Of a stretch of 64,000 bases of DNA, positions 34,305-42,929 are shown one piece after another. How positions within the stretch are numbered: position 1 is the stretch's first letter; every line of letters starts with the position of its first letter. This DNA comes from Streptomyces sp. R21 (GTDB lineage: Bacteria; Actinomycetota; Actinomycetes; Streptomycetales; Streptomycetaceae). The DNA lies in assembly GCF_041051975.1 (NCBI RefSeq), contig NZ_CP163435.1, positions 4,712,001 through 4,776,000 of the forward strand, written 5' to 3'. The notes beneath the pieces are model-generated. The model was not told the origin of the DNA, searched no databases, and saw nothing but the letters and a program-made list of their open reading frames with translations. The position numbers were made by a program, and so were the translations under genes.

Positions 34305-34934
34305 GTGCACGACCGACACCACGAACACACCAACTGGCAGGAGACACCCATCGCCCCAGACAACCGCACAGCAAGTTGGAGGTTCGGACACTCCCCCGCA
34401 GGGGGAGCGCCCGAACCCGACCCCGCCCCGGGGGTGGCGGGGCCCGTCCGGCGCCAGGGGGCGCCGGACGGGAAGGCTGCGACCGAGGGCGGATCGCAGC
34501 CAGGAAAGGCCGGCCGCAAGCGCCGGACCAAGATCAAGGGGAAGGCGCGTCCGCGCGACAAGAAGCAGCGACCTGCCCAGAGTGTCCGCCTCAGCGATCA
34601 AGAGCACGCCATCATCCAGGCCAGCGCCGATGCCGTCGGCATGAGTCTGGCCGGCTTCCTCGCCCACTCCGCGCTGGCCGCCGCCCGCGACCAGTCCCGC
34701 ACCGCCGCCACCATCGCCACCGAACGCGATGTACTCACAGAGCTGTTCGCCATGCGCCGACAGCTCGGCTGGGCCGGCAGCAACCTCAACCAGGTGACCA
34801 AGGCCCTCAACTCCGACGCCGATGTGCCCCACCTCAAGGAGGTGCTCGCCGACATCCACCGCGCGGCCAACTCTGTGAAGAACGCCGCCGACCGGGTCAC
34901 CCACCGCCAAGAGCAAGAAGGTGAGGCGGCTTGA
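34305..34934 (+). CDS. MobC-like mobilization accessory protein
   Basis: A 209-residue protein. The first 85 residues are low complexity and very basic at their end (GKAGRKRRTKIKGKARPRDKK). RPAQSVRLSDQEHAIIQASADAVGMSLAGFLAHSAL is a ribbon-helix-helix of the MobC/BfmobM type, and RRQLGWAGSNLNQVTKALNS is the conserved second MobC motif. Such proteins open the transfer origin for the relaxase. The GTG at 34305 follows GGAGA. The stop overlaps the TTG start of the relaxase gene (TTGA). Confidence 0.82.
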   Translation: MHDRHHEHTNWQETPIAPDNRTASWRFGHSPAGGAPEPDPAPGVAGPVRRQGAPDGKAATEGGSQPGKAGRKRRTKIKGKARPRDKKQRPAQSVRLSDQEHAIIQASADAVGMSLAGFLAHSALAAARDQSRTAATIATERDVLTELFAMRRQLGWAGSNLNQVTKALNSDADVPHLKEVLADIHRAANSVKNAADRVTHRQEQEGEAA

Positions 34935-36658
34935 TCCCCAGCATCCACAAGCAGGGCAGCCGTACCCTCGGCCTGCTCCGCTACCTCTACGGCAAGGGCA
35001 CGCACGAGGAGCACGTCGACCCGCACCTGGTCGCCTCCTTCGACCACATGGCGCCCGACCCCGGCCGCGACCCCTCGGCCACGATGGAGGACCTCAAGCA
35101 GCTCCTCGACCAGCCCCTCCATCTGCTCGACGCAGACCAGCGACCCGAGAAGCACGTGTGGCACTGCTCGGTGCGTGCCGCACCCGACGACCCGATCCTG
35201 ACCGACGAACAGTGGGCCGACATCGCGCGGCGCATCGTCGCGGCCACCGGCATCGACCCCGACGACGGCGCCGGCTGCCGCTGGGCCGCCGTCCGCCACG
35301 CGGACGACCACATCCACATCGTCGCCACCCTCGTACGCGAAGACGGCCGCCGCCCCGACCACCACCGCTCCGGCAAACGCGCCCAGGCCGAAGCCCGCCT
35401 CATCGAAGCCGACTACGGCCTCCACCGCGTCACCCCCGGCGACGGCACCGCCGCCAAACGCACCACCAGCGCCGAACTGCACAAGGCCGAACGTCTGGGC
35501 AAGGAGCGTGCCTCCCGCGAGGAACTGCGCGAGACCGTCCGCCGCGCGGTGGCCGGCGCCGCCTCCACGGACGAGTTCCTCGGCCGCCTCAAGGACGCCG
35601 GGCTTCTCGTCCGCGTCAACGTCATGCCCTCCGGTGACCTGAAGGGCTACAAGGTCGCCTTGCCCGACGACCGCAACGAGGCCAAGGAGCCGGTCTACTA
35701 CGCCGGATCCACCCTCGCCCCCGACCTGTCGCTGCCCCGCATCCAGCAACGCTTCACCACCGACTCCGCCCCCGCGGAGACCGCCGACAGCGAGCGGCCG
35801 GAACGCCCCACCGCGCCCTCGGCACCCGCTGCGGCTCGGCGCACCACCGCCCACGCGGCCTGGGCAGCACTGCTCATCCTCGACCACAGCGACGACGACG
35901 GCGCGGCTGCCGCCCAGATCGCCGCCACCGGCGAGGTCCTCGACGCCCTCGCCAAGACCTCCGCCCTCCACACCCGCAACGAACTGCGCCAAGCGGCCTG
36001 GGAGTTCGAGCGGGCCTCCCGCTCCCACACCCGAGCCGAGTTCCGCCACGCACAGGACCTGCGTCGCGCGGCCCGCGACCTTGTCTACAGCGGACCCGCG
36101 TTCGGCCGGGGCGAGGACGGGGCCGGCACCGCCATGGTCCTGGACACGCTGATCTTCCTCGCCATCGCCGCCTCCCACTGGCACGCCCAGCGTCACCACG
36201 CCCAGCAAGCCGAGGCCGCCCACCGGACCGCCGAACACCTGCGGGCCGCCTACCAACAAGCAGCCACCGAACCCCTCACCGTGCTGCGCGAACGTGGCCG
36301 CCGTATCGCCCCGTCCCTGCGCCACCACCACACCGCCACCGTGCGCGCCGCCCTGCCCGACCTCGCCGAGACCATCCTGGCCGAGCCCGGCTGGGACGCC
36401 CTGGCCGCCACCCTCGCCGACGCCACACAGGCAGGCCACAACCCGCAGGTTCTGCTCGCCGAGGCCGCCGCCCGCAGGGAACTGGGCACCGCCGATTCCA
36501 TCAGCGACGTCCTGGTCTGGCGCCTGCGTCACATGGCCGACCTACCCGCCTACGCGCCGACGGCCCCGGAACCCACCCAGGCCAGCCGCCTCACGCCCGG
36601 CCAGGCCGTGACTCCGCCCATCGCAGCGCCTTCGGCATCACGCGCACCGCGCCGCTGA
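34931..36658 (+). CDS. Relaxase / mobilization nuclease
   Basis: A 575-residue relaxase. The N-terminus MIPSIHKQGSRTLGLLRYLYGKG and the HUH metal site RHADDHIHIV (His123, His127, His129) are those of MOB-type conjugative relaxases; the nucleophilic tyrosine should be among Tyr18/Tyr20. Residues from about 190 to the end are Ala/Arg/Glu-rich helices. It would nick the transfer origin and lead the strand into a recipient, using another element's transfer channel. It starts with TTG in a 4-nt overlap with the mobC-like gene. Confidence 0.85.
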   Translation: MIPSIHKQGSRTLGLLRYLYGKGTHEEHVDPHLVASFDHMAPDPGRDPSATMEDLKQLLDQPLHLLDADQRPEKHVWHCSVRAAPDDPILTDEQWADIARRIVAATGIDPDDGAGCRWAAVRHADDHIHIVATLVREDGRRPDHHRSGKRAQAEARLIEADYGLHRVTPGDGTAAKRTTSAELHKAERLGKERASREELRETVRRAVAGAASTDEFLGRLKDAGLLVRVNVMPSGDLKGYKVALPDDRNEAKEPVYYAGSTLAPDLSLPRIQQRFTTDSAPAETADSERPERPTAPSAPAAARRTTAHAAWAALLILDHSDDDGAAAAQIAATGEVLDALAKTSALHTRNELRQAAWEFERASRSHTRAEFRHAQDLRRAARDLVYSGPAFGRGEDGAGTAMVLDTLIFLAIAASHWHAQRHHAQQAEAAHRTAEHLRAAYQQAATEPLTVLRERGRRIAPSLRHHHTATVRAALPDLAETILAEPGWDALAATLADATQAGHNPQVLLAEAAARRELGTADSISDVLVWRLRHMADLPAYAPTAPEPTQASRLTPGQAVTPPIAAPSASRAPRR

Positions 36659-36713
36659 TCCCGGCACGGGTCCGTAACCGACCACGCCGCTGACGACACC
36701 GGCTGCGCGTTGC

Positions 36714-36752
36714 ACGACGGGCCCGACCGGTTCTCCCGGTCGGGCCCGTCGT
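36714..36752 (+). terminator. Hairpin after relaxase gene
   Basis: A perfect 17-bp stem (36714-36730 with 36736-36752) with a 5-nt loop, 55 bases after the relaxase stop. Confidence 0.8.
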
Positions 36753-37190
36753 CATGCACGTACACCAGCGTCGACCGCTCAGGCACGCATATGCCTTGCA
36801 ACACCTCCCGAGTCCCAGCCTCGCTCTCGGCGGCAGCGACATCCATCACTCGGCGCGTGACCGACGTCACATCGAAATCTCGGCAGCATCGCGAGCCTAC
36901 TCTCGCCGCCTTGTCTGCTCGCGCTCAAATGCTGTGTGCCCATCTGACGGCCTCTCTGATGCCCAGAGGCCAAAAACGACCCCTGGATGCCGAGAGGTCC
37001 CCGGTTAGTACGCGCATAAGTACTGCCGATATTGCGCGACGGGCCAAGCAGCGCCCAAGTCACCGCACGGGGTAGCCAGTTAGGGAGCTAAGCTCATGGC
37101 GCTGCTCATCTCCCTCCGCGATGTCCCGGCCGACAGCCGGGTCGGTCGGAGCTCCCCAACATGGGGTGCCCTGGGAAGAGAGGGGCAGCA
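36753..37190. other. Gap downstream of the mobilization genes
   Basis: About 440 bases with lower GC and no convincing gene. It contains an AGTAC...GTACT inverted repeat near 37008-37025 that could be an operator for the small membrane-protein gene that follows. The right end of the integrative element may lie here, but I see no attachment repeat. Confidence 0.4.
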
Positions 37191-37316
37191 ATGAGGGATC
37201 GATCGTTCAGGAAGGCCGGGAAGCGCTGGCCTGGCCCGGACCGCTGGCAGGTAATCCTGTCCGCACTCAGCCTTCTCGTGGCGGTCGTTGCTCTCGTGGA
37301 GCAAGTAACGCGGTGA
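37191..37316 (+). CDS. 41-residue single-pass membrane protein
   Basis: MRDRSFRKAGKRWPGPDRW is followed by a hydrophobic helix (VILSALSLLVAVVALVE) and a short tail. AGAGGGGC lies about eight bases before the ATG, and a 10-bp hairpin overlaps the end. The basic N-terminus predicts that the N-terminus stays in the cytoplasm. The gene is too small for most gene finders, and its function is unknown. Its place beyond the relaxase suggests a cargo or boundary gene. Confidence 0.55.
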   Translation: MRDRSFRKAGKRWPGPDRWQVILSALSLLVAVVALVEQVTR

Positions 37317-37343
37317 GTCCGGCCGTGAACTAGACGGCCGGAC
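37317..37343 (+). terminator. Hairpin after small membrane-protein gene
   Basis: A 10-bp stem GTCCGGCCGT/ACGGCCGGAC with a 7-nt loop starts at the stop codon. A second interrupted hairpin follows at 37367-37396. Confidence 0.65.
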
Positions 37344-37441
37344 TCGACCGCCGCTCCGCGGGCAATGGTCCGGTCTGGGTACGACCAGGCCGGACCGTGT
37401 CCGGGAGCCGTCTTCGCGAGATGCGCCGCTCGGATCACAGA

Positions 37442-37475
37442 TTCAAGTTGAACTACAAGTTGGCCTACAACTTGT
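37442..37475. promoter_or_regulatory. Triple CAAGTTG operator-like site
   Basis: TTCAAGTTGAA is a perfect 11-bp palindrome at 37442-37452 and ACAAGTTG-GCCTA-CAACTTGT a perfect 8-bp-arm inverted repeat at 37455-37475, giving three CAAGTTG copies in 34 bases. No regulator gene is adjacent. The surrounding DNA up to 37580 has no gene. Confidence 0.55.
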
Positions 37476-37582
37476 GGCACACCCAAGCTACACGGGGTTA
37501 GGTGCAGCGCACGTCACCGCTGGTAGTTCGCGGCATTCCGTGAAACGGGTACCAAGGCGACAGCGTCACAGTGGGCGGGCGT

Positions 37583-37999
37583 TCAGCGGCCGAAGTGACG
37601 CAGGCTCTCTTCGAGGGTGGAGTGGAACCGGTCGACCGGACCGGAGTTGCGGGTGTATCAGGCGGCGTCCAGGCCGGGTTTTTTCGTCTCGTGGCCGCCC
37701 CGGCAGCGCAGCCACACCGAGTCGTCGCGCAGGCAGAGGCCGATCCAGTCCCGGTACCCACCGCAGCCCGGACACGTACGAACTTCGCCATCGACGACGA
37801 GCGGCTGCTGCCAGCGCATCATGAACCCCGCCGCCTGGCGCGATGGCATCCGCAACTCCGGTGGCAGGAATGCGGGCGCTACCCCATCCGGCACCGGCGG
37901 AGCCGGGTGGTCGGCGTGGGAGCATCTTGCCACGGCTGCGTGGCCCGCAGCTTCTGGAGCAACTCGTTGCCCGCACGCTGGGCTTCACGAATGCGCGGT
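37583..37999 (-). pseudogene. Decayed conserved hypothetical gene with CxxC motif
   Basis: The middle part reads PAPPVPDGVAPAFLPPELRMP, then VRTCPGCGGYRDW and WLRCRGGHETKKPGLDAA, ending in TGA at 37658-37660. Translation in the same frame continues sensibly as YTRNSGPVDRFHSTLEESLRHFGR to a second stop at 37583, so the TGA probably replaced TGG. Upstream, the likely N-terminal part (ELLQKLRATQPWQDAP) is in a different frame, indicating a frameshift near 37905-37930. I remember intact relatives in other streptomycetes, without a known function. It lies just downstream of the DUF317 gene on the same strand. Confidence 0.55.
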
Positions 38000-38145
38000 C
38001 CTCGCCGACACCTCGGAACAAGAACAAGACCTTCTCTCTCCCTTGCTATTGATGGGCGCGAGGAACGCGCCTCAGGTGTCCGGCCCGCTGCCGCTCGGGG
38101 AGAACGGCGGCAAGCCGCTCCACAGAGGCTCCGCGGAAGAAGTCG

Positions 38146-38895
38146 TCAGCCACGGCGGACGACGGTGACCCGGCCCTCGACGCCTTCGGGCACCGTGCGG
38201 CGGGATACCGGAACCGGTGAGGCGAGCGATGTGGCGAACGCCGCGACGAGATCATGAGGAAAACTGGCGCTGAAGCTGGCGCACCACAGGTACGCGGCGC
38301 CAGGGAGGGGTTCCGCCCACGCTTGCCAGCCCAGCAGGTCAGGGCGAGGATCGGCGTCCTGGATGAGCGGCGGCAGCATCTCCAGGGACACGCTGGCGGA
38401 GAACCCGGGATCCATGGCGGTGGTCCAAGGCCGGTCCACGTCGCGCACCCAGCCTTGGGCGCTGAGCCCGTCGACGACCCTCTCCGGCCCGTCCAGGCCG
38501 ACGTCGGGCGTCTCACGAGCATCGATCGCCAGGAGGAGGTCGGCGAGCACCTCGTAGGGGACGCCGGTGGTGAAGTACGCGTTCCACTCCGTCATCACGG
38601 ACGTGGCATGCGGGCGGACACTCAGTTGCCAGGCAACGGGCAGTCCGCCCAGCTCGAACGGGTGGGCCGCGAGGATCCACTCGGCGCCACGCAACCCGTC
38701 CGGGCTCACGTACAGCAGGGTGTGGCGGGCCGTGGGCCACATGCGCCAGCCGAGGCCGGCCAGGGTGTCGCCGATCCGCTCGGCGAGAGCGCCGTCGTCA
38801 CCGGCGAGGTGGCGCGGGGTGACCCAGTACACCGGGTCCGTCGGGGAGGGGAGGGAAGGGTCGGTGGGGTGCTGCGGGTGCAGGGGCGCCTCCAT
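38146..38895 (-). CDS. DUF317-domain protein
   Basis: A 249-residue protein with the patterns YWVTPRHLAGDDGALAERIGDTL, GLRGAEWILAAHPFELGGLPVAWQLS and WTTAMDPGFSASVSLEMLPP, characteristic of DUF317 proteins that are abundant in Streptomyces accessory regions, often near XRE/DUF397 genes. No function is known. The ATG at 38895 has only a weak ribosome binding site. The decayed gene downstream may once have been co-transcribed. Confidence 0.82.
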   Translation of the reverse strand: MEAPLHPQHPTDPSLPSPTDPVYWVTPRHLAGDDGALAERIGDTLAGLGWRMWPTARHTLLYVSPDGLRGAEWILAAHPFELGGLPVAWQLSVRPHATSVMTEWNAYFTTGVPYEVLADLLLAIDARETPDVGLDGPERVVDGLSAQGWVRDVDRPWTTAMDPGFSASVSLEMLPPLIQDADPRPDLLGWQAWAEPLPGAAYLWCASFSASFPHDLVAAFATSLASPVPVSRRTVPEGVEGRVTVVRRG

Positions 38896-39111
38896 GAGCT
38901 CAGGGCAGATCTTCCAGCGGAGCGTTGTACGTTGACATGCCGTGGCGCGGAAAGACAGTCATTGCGGGATGTCTCCTGTCTGCCGTCGGCGAACCGATGC
39001 GGTGGCCCCCTGGCGACAGGGCAGGCGACAGGAGCAGAGCACTGGGGCGCCATCGGTGGCGCGGGCGCAAAACCCCGTGCGCGGTGCGCACAAGGTGCCG
39101 ATAGTTGAGGC

Positions 39112-39819
39112 ATGGACGCGATTGACTCCGCATGCGCCGTTGTCGAGGAACACCACCCTGACGCCCGGGCGGCGTTCCTGGGAGGCAGCGTCGTGACGGG
39201 CCGTCGCACGGCGATGTCCGACCTCGACATCGTGGTGCTGCTCAATGGAGCCCCAGCCCCGTACCGGGCGAGCATCCGGCACGGCGACTGGCCGGTGGAG
39301 CTGTTCGTGCACACCGAGACGACCTGGCACGCGTATGTCGAGCGGGAAGTACGCAAGCGCCGGTCACCGCTGCTCTGGATGTGCGCCGACGGGCTGCTGC
39401 TCTTCGACACCGATGGAGTCGGTGCGCGTGTCGCCGCCGAAGCCCGGAAGCTGACCGGCGCGGGACCACCCAGTGTGTCAGCCGAGGAAATCGACGACCG
39501 TCGCTACGCGATCACGGACCTCCTCGATGACCTTTCGGGAAGCATCGACCAGGGCGAGCGGCTGTTCATCGCCACTGAACTGGCTCGGAGAACGGGCGAG
39601 TTGGCACTGGCCATCGGCGGGTCCTGGAACGGAGGCGGGAAGTGGCTGGCGCGCCGTCTCGATACCACGGCACCAGGGCTCAGCACGCGCCTGCACCAGG
39701 CGGTCCGTGAGGTACTGGAGGGCCAGGTCGAGCCCCTCATCAGTGTGGTGGACGAGGTACTCGGGCAAGCCGGCGGCCGGTTGTGGGTTGGCTACAGGCG
39801 CGGGGGCAGAATGCCATGA
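39112..39819 (+). CDS. Nucleotidyltransferase-domain protein
   Basis: A 235-residue protein with the nucleotidyltransferase signature LGGSVVTGRRTAMSDLDIVV at residues 23-42 (GS then D-X-D), with a helical C-terminal domain. It is not closely similar to the nucleotidyltransferase at 10693. Proteins of this type modify small molecules or toxins. The target is unknown. It begins 216 bases upstream-divergent from the DUF317 gene and is followed after 190 bases by the kinase-like gene. Confidence 0.75.
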   Translation: MDAIDSACAVVEEHHPDARAAFLGGSVVTGRRTAMSDLDIVVLLNGAPAPYRASIRHGDWPVELFVHTETTWHAYVEREVRKRRSPLLWMCADGLLLFDTDGVGARVAAEARKLTGAGPPSVSAEEIDDRRYAITDLLDDLSGSIDQGERLFIATELARRTGELALAIGGSWNGGGKWLARRLDTTAPGLSTRLHQAVREVLEGQVEPLISVVDEVLGQAGGRLWVGYRRGGRMP

Positions 39820-40009
39820 GCAGGCTCGGCAACCGGAGCCGATCAGCAAGCATGACCGCGACCGGGCTGGAGATGCCTGGAGTAGGCGGCAGCTCCGGTG
39901 CACAGGCTCACATCGCCCTCCGTACAGTCGGATCTGGCTGTGGCTGACGGCTACCGCCCGTGCCCCGGCGACGGGCACCTCCCGCCGCACCACTGCTACG
40001 GTCGCCTCC

Positions 40010-40867
40010 ATGGCGCTCTCCGTCTCCATGGGTCAGGCTGTTGATCTACGGGTGCAGCAGGTTGACGAGGTTCTTGATCGTGTCGAGCGGTCTCTGCAGG
40101 TGCGCTTGCTCCCGGACACCGTGGTGCGCAAACGCCGATCTGTGGGAGCCAGGACGGTCCGCGACACCTGGGTGCGGATCGAGCGGCGCTCGCTCGAAAA
40201 GATCCCCGATCAGGGATGGAACGGCACCGAAAGTGCCGCGCGTCTGGAGGGTATCGCCCAGCCTGAGTGGCGCGGATGTGTGGTCTGGCGGGACACAGAC
40301 GAGCCAGTGATGTGGCGGGCCGACGAAACCGGACTCCTGCCGGGGGCTCCCGTCGGAAGCGCCATCTTGAGTGAGGCCCCGGAGATGACGGACGCCTGGT
40401 GGGAGGCGTTGAACGCCTCGTTGGATGCTCTGGCGGCACAGGACACCGGGCGGATCGCCACACCGGACACCGTCACCATCACCCAGGCCCTCGTCACCGG
40501 GTCCATCCGCGGTGTCTTCTCGGGTGACTTCGATACGACCGTGGAGCGGTGGGTGCCTGCCCACGCGGACCTGAACTGGGCGAACATGACGGCTCCGACG
40601 TTCAGCCTCTTCGACTGGGAGGACTGGGGTAACGCGCCGCTGGGGCTGGATTCGTCCTCCCTGTGGGCGAGTTCCCTTGCGGTCCCGGCTCTGGCCGATC
40701 GCGTAAGGCGCGAGCGCCGGTCGGACTTCGAGAGCCGGGACGGCAAGTTGATGACATTGTTCGCCTGTTCGAAGATCCTCGGGCCGTACGCGCACCCGGA
40801 GGACCCTCGGCTGGAACCCGCCCGGCACATGGCTGAGCGGGTCATCGAGCAGCTTCAAGCGGGCTGA
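40010..40867 (+). CDS. Phosphotransferase-like (APH fold) protein
   Basis: A 285-residue protein with the catalytic-loop pattern VPAHADLNWANMT and the following LFDWEDWGNAPLGLD, matching the Brenner motif HxDxxxxN and metal-binding D of aminoglycoside phosphotransferase/kinase-fold proteins. The N-lobe glycine loop is poorly conserved, so activity is uncertain. The ATG at 40010 was chosen as the first in the coding-like region. Its last 13 bases overlap the end of the convergent aldo/keto reductase gene. Confidence 0.72.
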   Translation: MALSVSMGQAVDLRVQQVDEVLDRVERSLQVRLLPDTVVRKRRSVGARTVRDTWVRIERRSLEKIPDQGWNGTESAARLEGIAQPEWRGCVVWRDTDEPVMWRADETGLLPGAPVGSAILSEAPEMTDAWWEALNASLDALAAQDTGRIATPDTVTITQALVTGSIRGVFSGDFDTTVERWVPAHADLNWANMTAPTFSLFDWEDWGNAPLGLDSSSLWASSLAVPALADRVRRERRSDFESRDGKLMTLFACSKILGPYAHPEDPRLEPARHMAERVIEQLQAG

Positions 40868-41712
40868 GCGCGCGAGCGGTCTCGGAGGAGACTCCGATAT
40901 TCCTGGACGGTCCGCTCGTCGACCCCGCCCGCCAGGGTTCCGACGAGTTCGCCGAGATGGGCGGGCTCATCGGTGCCCACGGCGACGGTGCCTACCCGCG
41001 GGAGGTGATAGGTGACTCTGAACGCCGCCTGTACACAGGAGAGTTGGCTGCCGTCCCGGAGGAAGACGCGTGGGTCGATCCTGTCCCACACAGGAGTGCT
41101 GGTACTGCCCCCGAAAGGGCTCATCCCCCACACCTTGGCGCCCTCCAGACCCCACGCCTTGGTGAGGGCATCCGCGGCATCCAGCGTTCTGGCTCCGACC
41201 AGCAAACCGGCGCGGACCATGAGGACCGCCGGCTTCGGTACGGTCATGTCGATGAGGCTCAGCAGCGGTAACGGGTCCCAGGACGCGACTCCCCAGGCGG
41301 CGCAGAGTCCCTTCGCTACGGCAGCGTCGAGAGTGGCGCACGCCTGTACCAGCGCGTCCTGGTTGTGAGGGGCGGCTTCAAGGAGCGAATGCTCCGGGTT
41401 GTGCAGGAACACCAGGTCCGGCTCCCGCCCAAGGTCCTCGGCGGCCTGTTCCACGGCCGCGCGCAGACGTGCGGGGTCCAGGGAATGCTCCGCCCCGTCC
41501 GGCCCCGGGAAATAGCCGACCTTGGTGGAGACCGTGAACTTCGGCAGCAGGTCACCAGCTGTCCGCGCCAGGACCTCATGCGAACGGAAGCCGAGATAGT
41601 TGCTGCTGGTGTCGAGTGCGGTGACACCGAGGTCCAACGCCCCGGTCAGGAGACGGCGTTCGTGACGAGACCGGTGTAGCCCAAGGACAACTCGGGGGTC
41701 AGCACCGCGCAC
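40855..41712 (-). CDS. Aldo/keto reductase
   Basis: A 285-residue NADPH-dependent oxidoreductase with the AKR tetrad D34 (ALDTSSNY), Y39, K64 (VSTKVGY) and H104 (FLHNPEH). The early text VLGLHRSRHERRLLTGALDLGV is typical of a streptomycete subgroup. The best start is GTG at 41712, preceded by GGAGGAG, which makes the gene overlap the end of the JmjC gene by 67 bases. This strong overlap indicates co-translation and a shared pathway with the oxygenase and the peptide gene upstream. Confidence 0.82.
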   Translation of the reverse strand: MRGADPRVVLGLHRSRHERRLLTGALDLGVTALDTSSNYLGFRSHEVLARTAGDLLPKFTVSTKVGYFPGPDGAEHSLDPARLRAAVEQAAEDLGREPDLVFLHNPEHSLLEAAPHNQDALVQACATLDAAVAKGLCAAWGVASWDPLPLLSLIDMTVPKPAVLMVRAGLLVGARTLDAADALTKAWGLEGAKVWGMSPFGGSTSTPVWDRIDPRVFLRDGSQLSCVQAAFRVTYHLPRVGTVAVGTDEPAHLGELVGTLAGGVDERTVQEYRSLLRDRSRAQPA

Positions 41713-42842
41713 AACTCCTCCTCCACCAGGATCTCTGCGACCTCGGTCACTTCGGCTCCGACGACGGCCACGGCTCGCTCCAACGCGACCGGCTGGCCGC
41801 TGAGCAGCAGACGCAGTGCGGGCAGGGCCTTGGCCGTGAGGGTGAGCTTCTTCCCGGAGGCCACGACGTGGACGGTCTCCACACTTTCCTCGATGCGGGG
41901 CGGGAAGTGGGTGGTGCACACCACGGCGGCGAGCGGCCCGAATATGTCGAGGAAGGGCACGTGCCGAGGCAGCGTCGTCTTTTGCTCGTACGCGGCGAGG
42001 AAGTCGGCCGGGGAGCGTTCACCGACGAGCTGGGCCGCAGCCGCGCTCAGGGCCTCGCCGCCGTTTCCGTGCCAGCGGTCGAGGTCGTGGCGGAAGATCT
42101 CGTGCTCGCGGCACCAGTCGGCCAGCCATGCGAGCCAGCTTGCTCCCGTGCGCTTGGTGATGCCGAAGGTGACGTGCAGGCTCTTGCCAGAACCGCTGCC
42201 GGACCGTGTCGCCTGGTGCCAGTGGCCCCGAGGGATGTGCATGACGTCACCGGTCCGCATGGTGCCGGACCAGATGATCTCGTCGCTCGGGGTGTTGTTG
42301 GGGTCGGCGTCCCGGTACATGGGGACTGCGCGGGAGGTCGCGCGGACCTCCCACTCCTTCTCGCCGGCGAGTTGGACGATGACGACATCGTGGTCGTCCC
42401 AGTGCAGGGGGAAGCCGGAGGCGTCGTTCGTCGTCAGGTACGCGTTGACCTGAACTCGCTCGTGGGACCACCACTGCAGGGCCCGGCAGGCGACCTCCAT
42501 CGTCGGATCGAAGACGTTGGCCTGGTCCATGATCACCGTCGCGCCTTGTCCCAGGAGGCTGCCCAGGCTGCGCATGTTGGCCATGGGGATGCTCTGGCCC
42601 CGAGGGCTGACGCTGTCGGTGTAGTAGATGGCCGGATGGACCTCCTCGCCCTTCTGGAAGCACCGGAACTGCGGGCGGTTCAGGCTCCTGCGCATCGCGA
42701 TGTCGAGCAGACGGTTCGGGGTCATGATGCGGGAGACGAGTGCGGGGTCGTCCATGCTCCCGCGTACGAAGTCCTTGCCCAGCTCCTCCGCCCCGTTCCA
42801 TCCGAGCGCAGTCTCGATGGCGCTGATCAACCGATGTTCCAT
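41646..42842 (-). CDS. JmjC/cupin-type 2-oxoglutarate oxygenase
   Basis: A 398-residue protein of the ROXA/NO66-like JmjC class. The metal site His147-X-Asp149 is in PLHWDDHDVV, and the distal His is in IPRGHWHQAT (207 or 209). WSHERVQVNAYLTTND before it is also conserved in the class. Relatives hydroxylate ribosomal proteins or peptide side chains using iron, oxygen and 2-oxoglutarate. A winged-helix-like C-terminus (about 320-398) fits ROXA. The ATG at 42842 has GGAGGA seven bases upstream. It follows the 55-residue peptide gene across a hairpin, which suggests that the peptide is its substrate. Confidence 0.82.
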   Translation of the reverse strand: MEHRLISAIETALGWNGAEELGKDFVRGSMDDPALVSRIMTPNRLLDIAMRRSLNRPQFRCFQKGEEVHPAIYYTDSVSPRGQSIPMANMRSLGSLLGQGATVIMDQANVFDPTMEVACRALQWWSHERVQVNAYLTTNDASGFPLHWDDHDVVIVQLAGEKEWEVRATSRAVPMYRDADPNNTPSDEIIWSGTMRTGDVMHIPRGHWHQATRSGSGSGKSLHVTFGITKRTGASWLAWLADWCREHEIFRHDLDRWHGNGGEALSAAAAQLVGERSPADFLAAYEQKTTLPRHVPFLDIFGPLAAVVCTTHFPPRIEESVETVHVVASGKKLTLTAKALPALRLLLSGQPVALERAVAVVGAEVTEVAEILVEEELCAVLTPELSLGYTGLVTNAVS

Positions 42843-42880
42843 CGTTACGTCCTCCATGGGGTCGACCACGTGATTCGGAC

Positions 42881-42922
42881 GCGGTGGGGACCGACACGGC
42901 CGAGCGCGCCGGCCCCCACCGC
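42881..42922 (-). terminator. Hairpin between peptide gene and JmjC gene (candidate attenuator)
   Basis: GCGGTGGGG (42881-42889) pairs perfectly with CCCCACCGC (42914-42922), starting eight bases after the peptide stop codon. A partial terminator at this place would give more peptide than enzyme, as in many RiPP operons. Confidence 0.55.
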
Positions 42923-42929
42923 TTGGTGC

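Larger units (their letters stand above)
29521..36752. mobile_element. Integrative mobilizable element, core module
   Basis: In order: integrase, excisionase-like protein, XRE regulator (all minus), then plus-strand winged-helix protein, two small element proteins, repeat-rich presumed transfer origin, MobC-like accessory protein and relaxase, closed by a terminator. No FtsK/TraB-type translocase or type IV secretion genes are seen, so it would be mobilised in trans. True ends are unknown. The left end should lie within 29159-29520 and the right end somewhere after 36752. Confidence 0.75.

Noticed and set aside
22150..37500. Direct repeat of the tRNA-Pro 3' end as the element's second attachment site
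   Set aside because: I looked for copies of GGTTCAAATCCCGCCACCC downstream and found none. Short CCACCCCG matches were inside coding sequence.
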